64,000 nucleotides of DNA from Eriocheir sinensis (Eukaryota > Arthropoda > Malacostraca > Decapoda > Varunidae). The DNA lies in NCBI RefSeq assembly GCF_024679095.1, contig NC_066517.1, forward strand, positions 314,627 through 378,626, written 5' to 3'. Below, in pieces: positions 62,721 to 64,000 of this stretch (position 1 is the stretch's first letter; each line of letters begins with the position of its first letter). Position numbers and translations under genes: made by a program. The notes beneath the pieces are model-generated. The model made no database searches and was not told the origin of the DNA. It saw only the letters and a program-made list of their open reading frames with translations.

Positions 62721-64000
62721 TCATCCGTCAGCCTGCACATCACTACTGAGAATGAGCGGACTGATCCTAGGTGTAGTCTAACCTTGACCCTGACACTCTT
62801 TGTAACTCCTGCCATACCAGCAACATCATAAACTTTTTTGGACACATGGTGTGCTTCCTCGGATAGAGAAATTATATGTAGAAAGTGTACCAGGTATATC
62901 ATTTGACATCTCCAATAGCCCTGCTACCTGACGACGACAATTTATATGCAGTCAGCTATGGTGAAGAGGAAATTGCTTGTGACCAGGTATTTCACTGTGA
63001 CAAGCATCTTAAGATTCAGAAGAATTCCACATCCTGTGGGAGAGACATATATGTACATAAAGTATTATTAAAAAAAAATGCTGTCATGTTGAAATTAGGA
63101 TGAAAATAAATAAATGCTGGGTGTGCAGAAAACAAGAGAACTGAGAAAGAAACAAGCTGGAAAATTTAAACAAGTACACTATAACAGTGACTGAGGGACA
63201 GAGTGATGAATGGAAGAACAAATTGTAATGCTAATGCAGCTATAGCATTTCCCCCCAACTTTATTTTTTTAAAACTGAAAGATAGGAAGGGGGCCGAGCC
63301 GAACCTATCCTGCACAATCCTACATAACCTACCTGAAGATTTTGGCCTGACCTGAGTGGTATATTTCAGAGACTGTCTTCAATTTTTTGGGTAACCTATG
63401 ATGCTTTATCGTATGGAAATAACTGTCGCACCAGAATACAACGACGAGAACAATGGAGCAAAATATTTACAAAATAACAACACAGCTATTTCAAGAAAAT
63501 ATAAAAAAAATCTCCTTAACTGCCATTCCCATAAATTATTCAGAAATTAATATTGTAGTCAGTATTTTAAATAAATGAGAAAAATCATCTTATTGCCGTG
63601 GAAACTTGCTGTGAAGTAGCTGTCAGGGCAAATGACACTATCCTAGAGCTCCAGCTCAACATTAGGATAATAACCTATCACTGCTCAGGATAATAACCTA
63701 TTGCTGCTAAAATAAAATATGGCGACGTAATAGATTGAGAATTATATATGATTCCACGGAACTAAGCAAACCTAATAATTAGTACCCTAATGCTGTCTGA
63801 ATCAATCAGAGCTAAAATAGTTACCTTTCACTGTAAGACAGTAGCCTATCACTTCTTATCTAGTTATTCATAACACAAACAGTCGTACTGATTACTACAT
63901 AAAAATATATTCAAAATAAACTGGTGACCACCCGTGATGGGTGTATTTCTATAGTTTTTGTTTTTTCTCCCCCTCTGCCTAGGACCAACTACTGCGAATA
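62721..64000. other. AT-rich sequence, no supported gene
   Basis: Continues the minus-strand LINE similarity only to about 62820. Beyond that, short duplications (AGGATAATAACCTAT twice near 63665) and A/T runs. Nothing recognised. Confidence 0.5.

Noticed and set aside
62885..63103. 72-codon frame in AT-rich DNA
   Set aside because: Length is within chance expectation and nothing about it is recognisable.

Overview
The window looks like non-coding-rich nuclear DNA of an arthropod, most probably a decapod crustacean. The evidence is spliced exons with GT/AG borders, many long CA, GA and ATT microsatellites, tRNA-derived SINEs, CR1-type and other APE-type LINEs, a Ty3/gypsy LTR element, and TTAA-, hAT- and pogo-type DNA transposon ends. 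No bacterial features (operons, ribosome binding sites, rRNA, CRISPR) are visible. The organism call is an inference from this repeat profile, not from a marker gene.

Layout. 1-440: a possible C-terminal exon on the minus strand. 446-11171: four blocks of a CCTCCCTATCTTCCCTCC-type polypyrimidine array, separated by three CR1 LINE copies that run into the arrays at their 3' ends. 11222-12220: a minus-strand single-pass membrane protein gene with a TATA/Inr promoter. 12545-16623: a 35-bp satellite. 16700-22790: microsatellites, polypurine tracts, a tRNA-SINE and 82-, 86- and 102-bp tandem repeats. 22790-30145: three degraded LINE fragments, a 68-bp array, and a TTAA-bounded element whose reverse-transcriptase fragment has become a 98-bp tandem array.

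30496-43650 holds the best host-gene evidence. It has spliced exons and a TDRD12/Yb-like helicase-tudor gene (a piRNA pathway family) that is frameshifted. Into this area have landed a 6.2-kb gypsy element with nearly identical LTRs, a SINE that duplicated a splice donor, three TTAA MITEs, a 65-bp-stem hairpin and a hAT transposase remnant. 43660-47300 is an 88-bp satellite whose monomer is the 3' end of that same SINE. 47454-50014 carries one clear and one partial mitochondrial-aconitase-like exon, separated by a 1-kb inverted-repeat element, a 102-bp array and a truncated SINE.

52034-57140 is a nearly complete but frameshifted LINE: ORF1 has a PHD finger, 17-residue repeats and an SGNH-esterase-like domain, and ORF2 has an APE endonuclease, a reverse transcriptase and a C-terminal zinc knuckle. 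57190-64000 is tandem repeats, a foldback, a pogo/Tigger-like end and a 960-bp direct duplication carrying LINE fragments, in AT-rich DNA.

The unifying theme is repeat birth. At least two satellites or minisatellites here are tandem amplifications of pieces of transposons (SINE tail to 88-bp satellite; LINE RT fragment to 98-bp array), and the polypyrimidine arrays are physically coupled to CR1 3' ends. Many reading frames are broken by single-base shifts. Without other data I cannot tell decay from sequencing or assembly indels.
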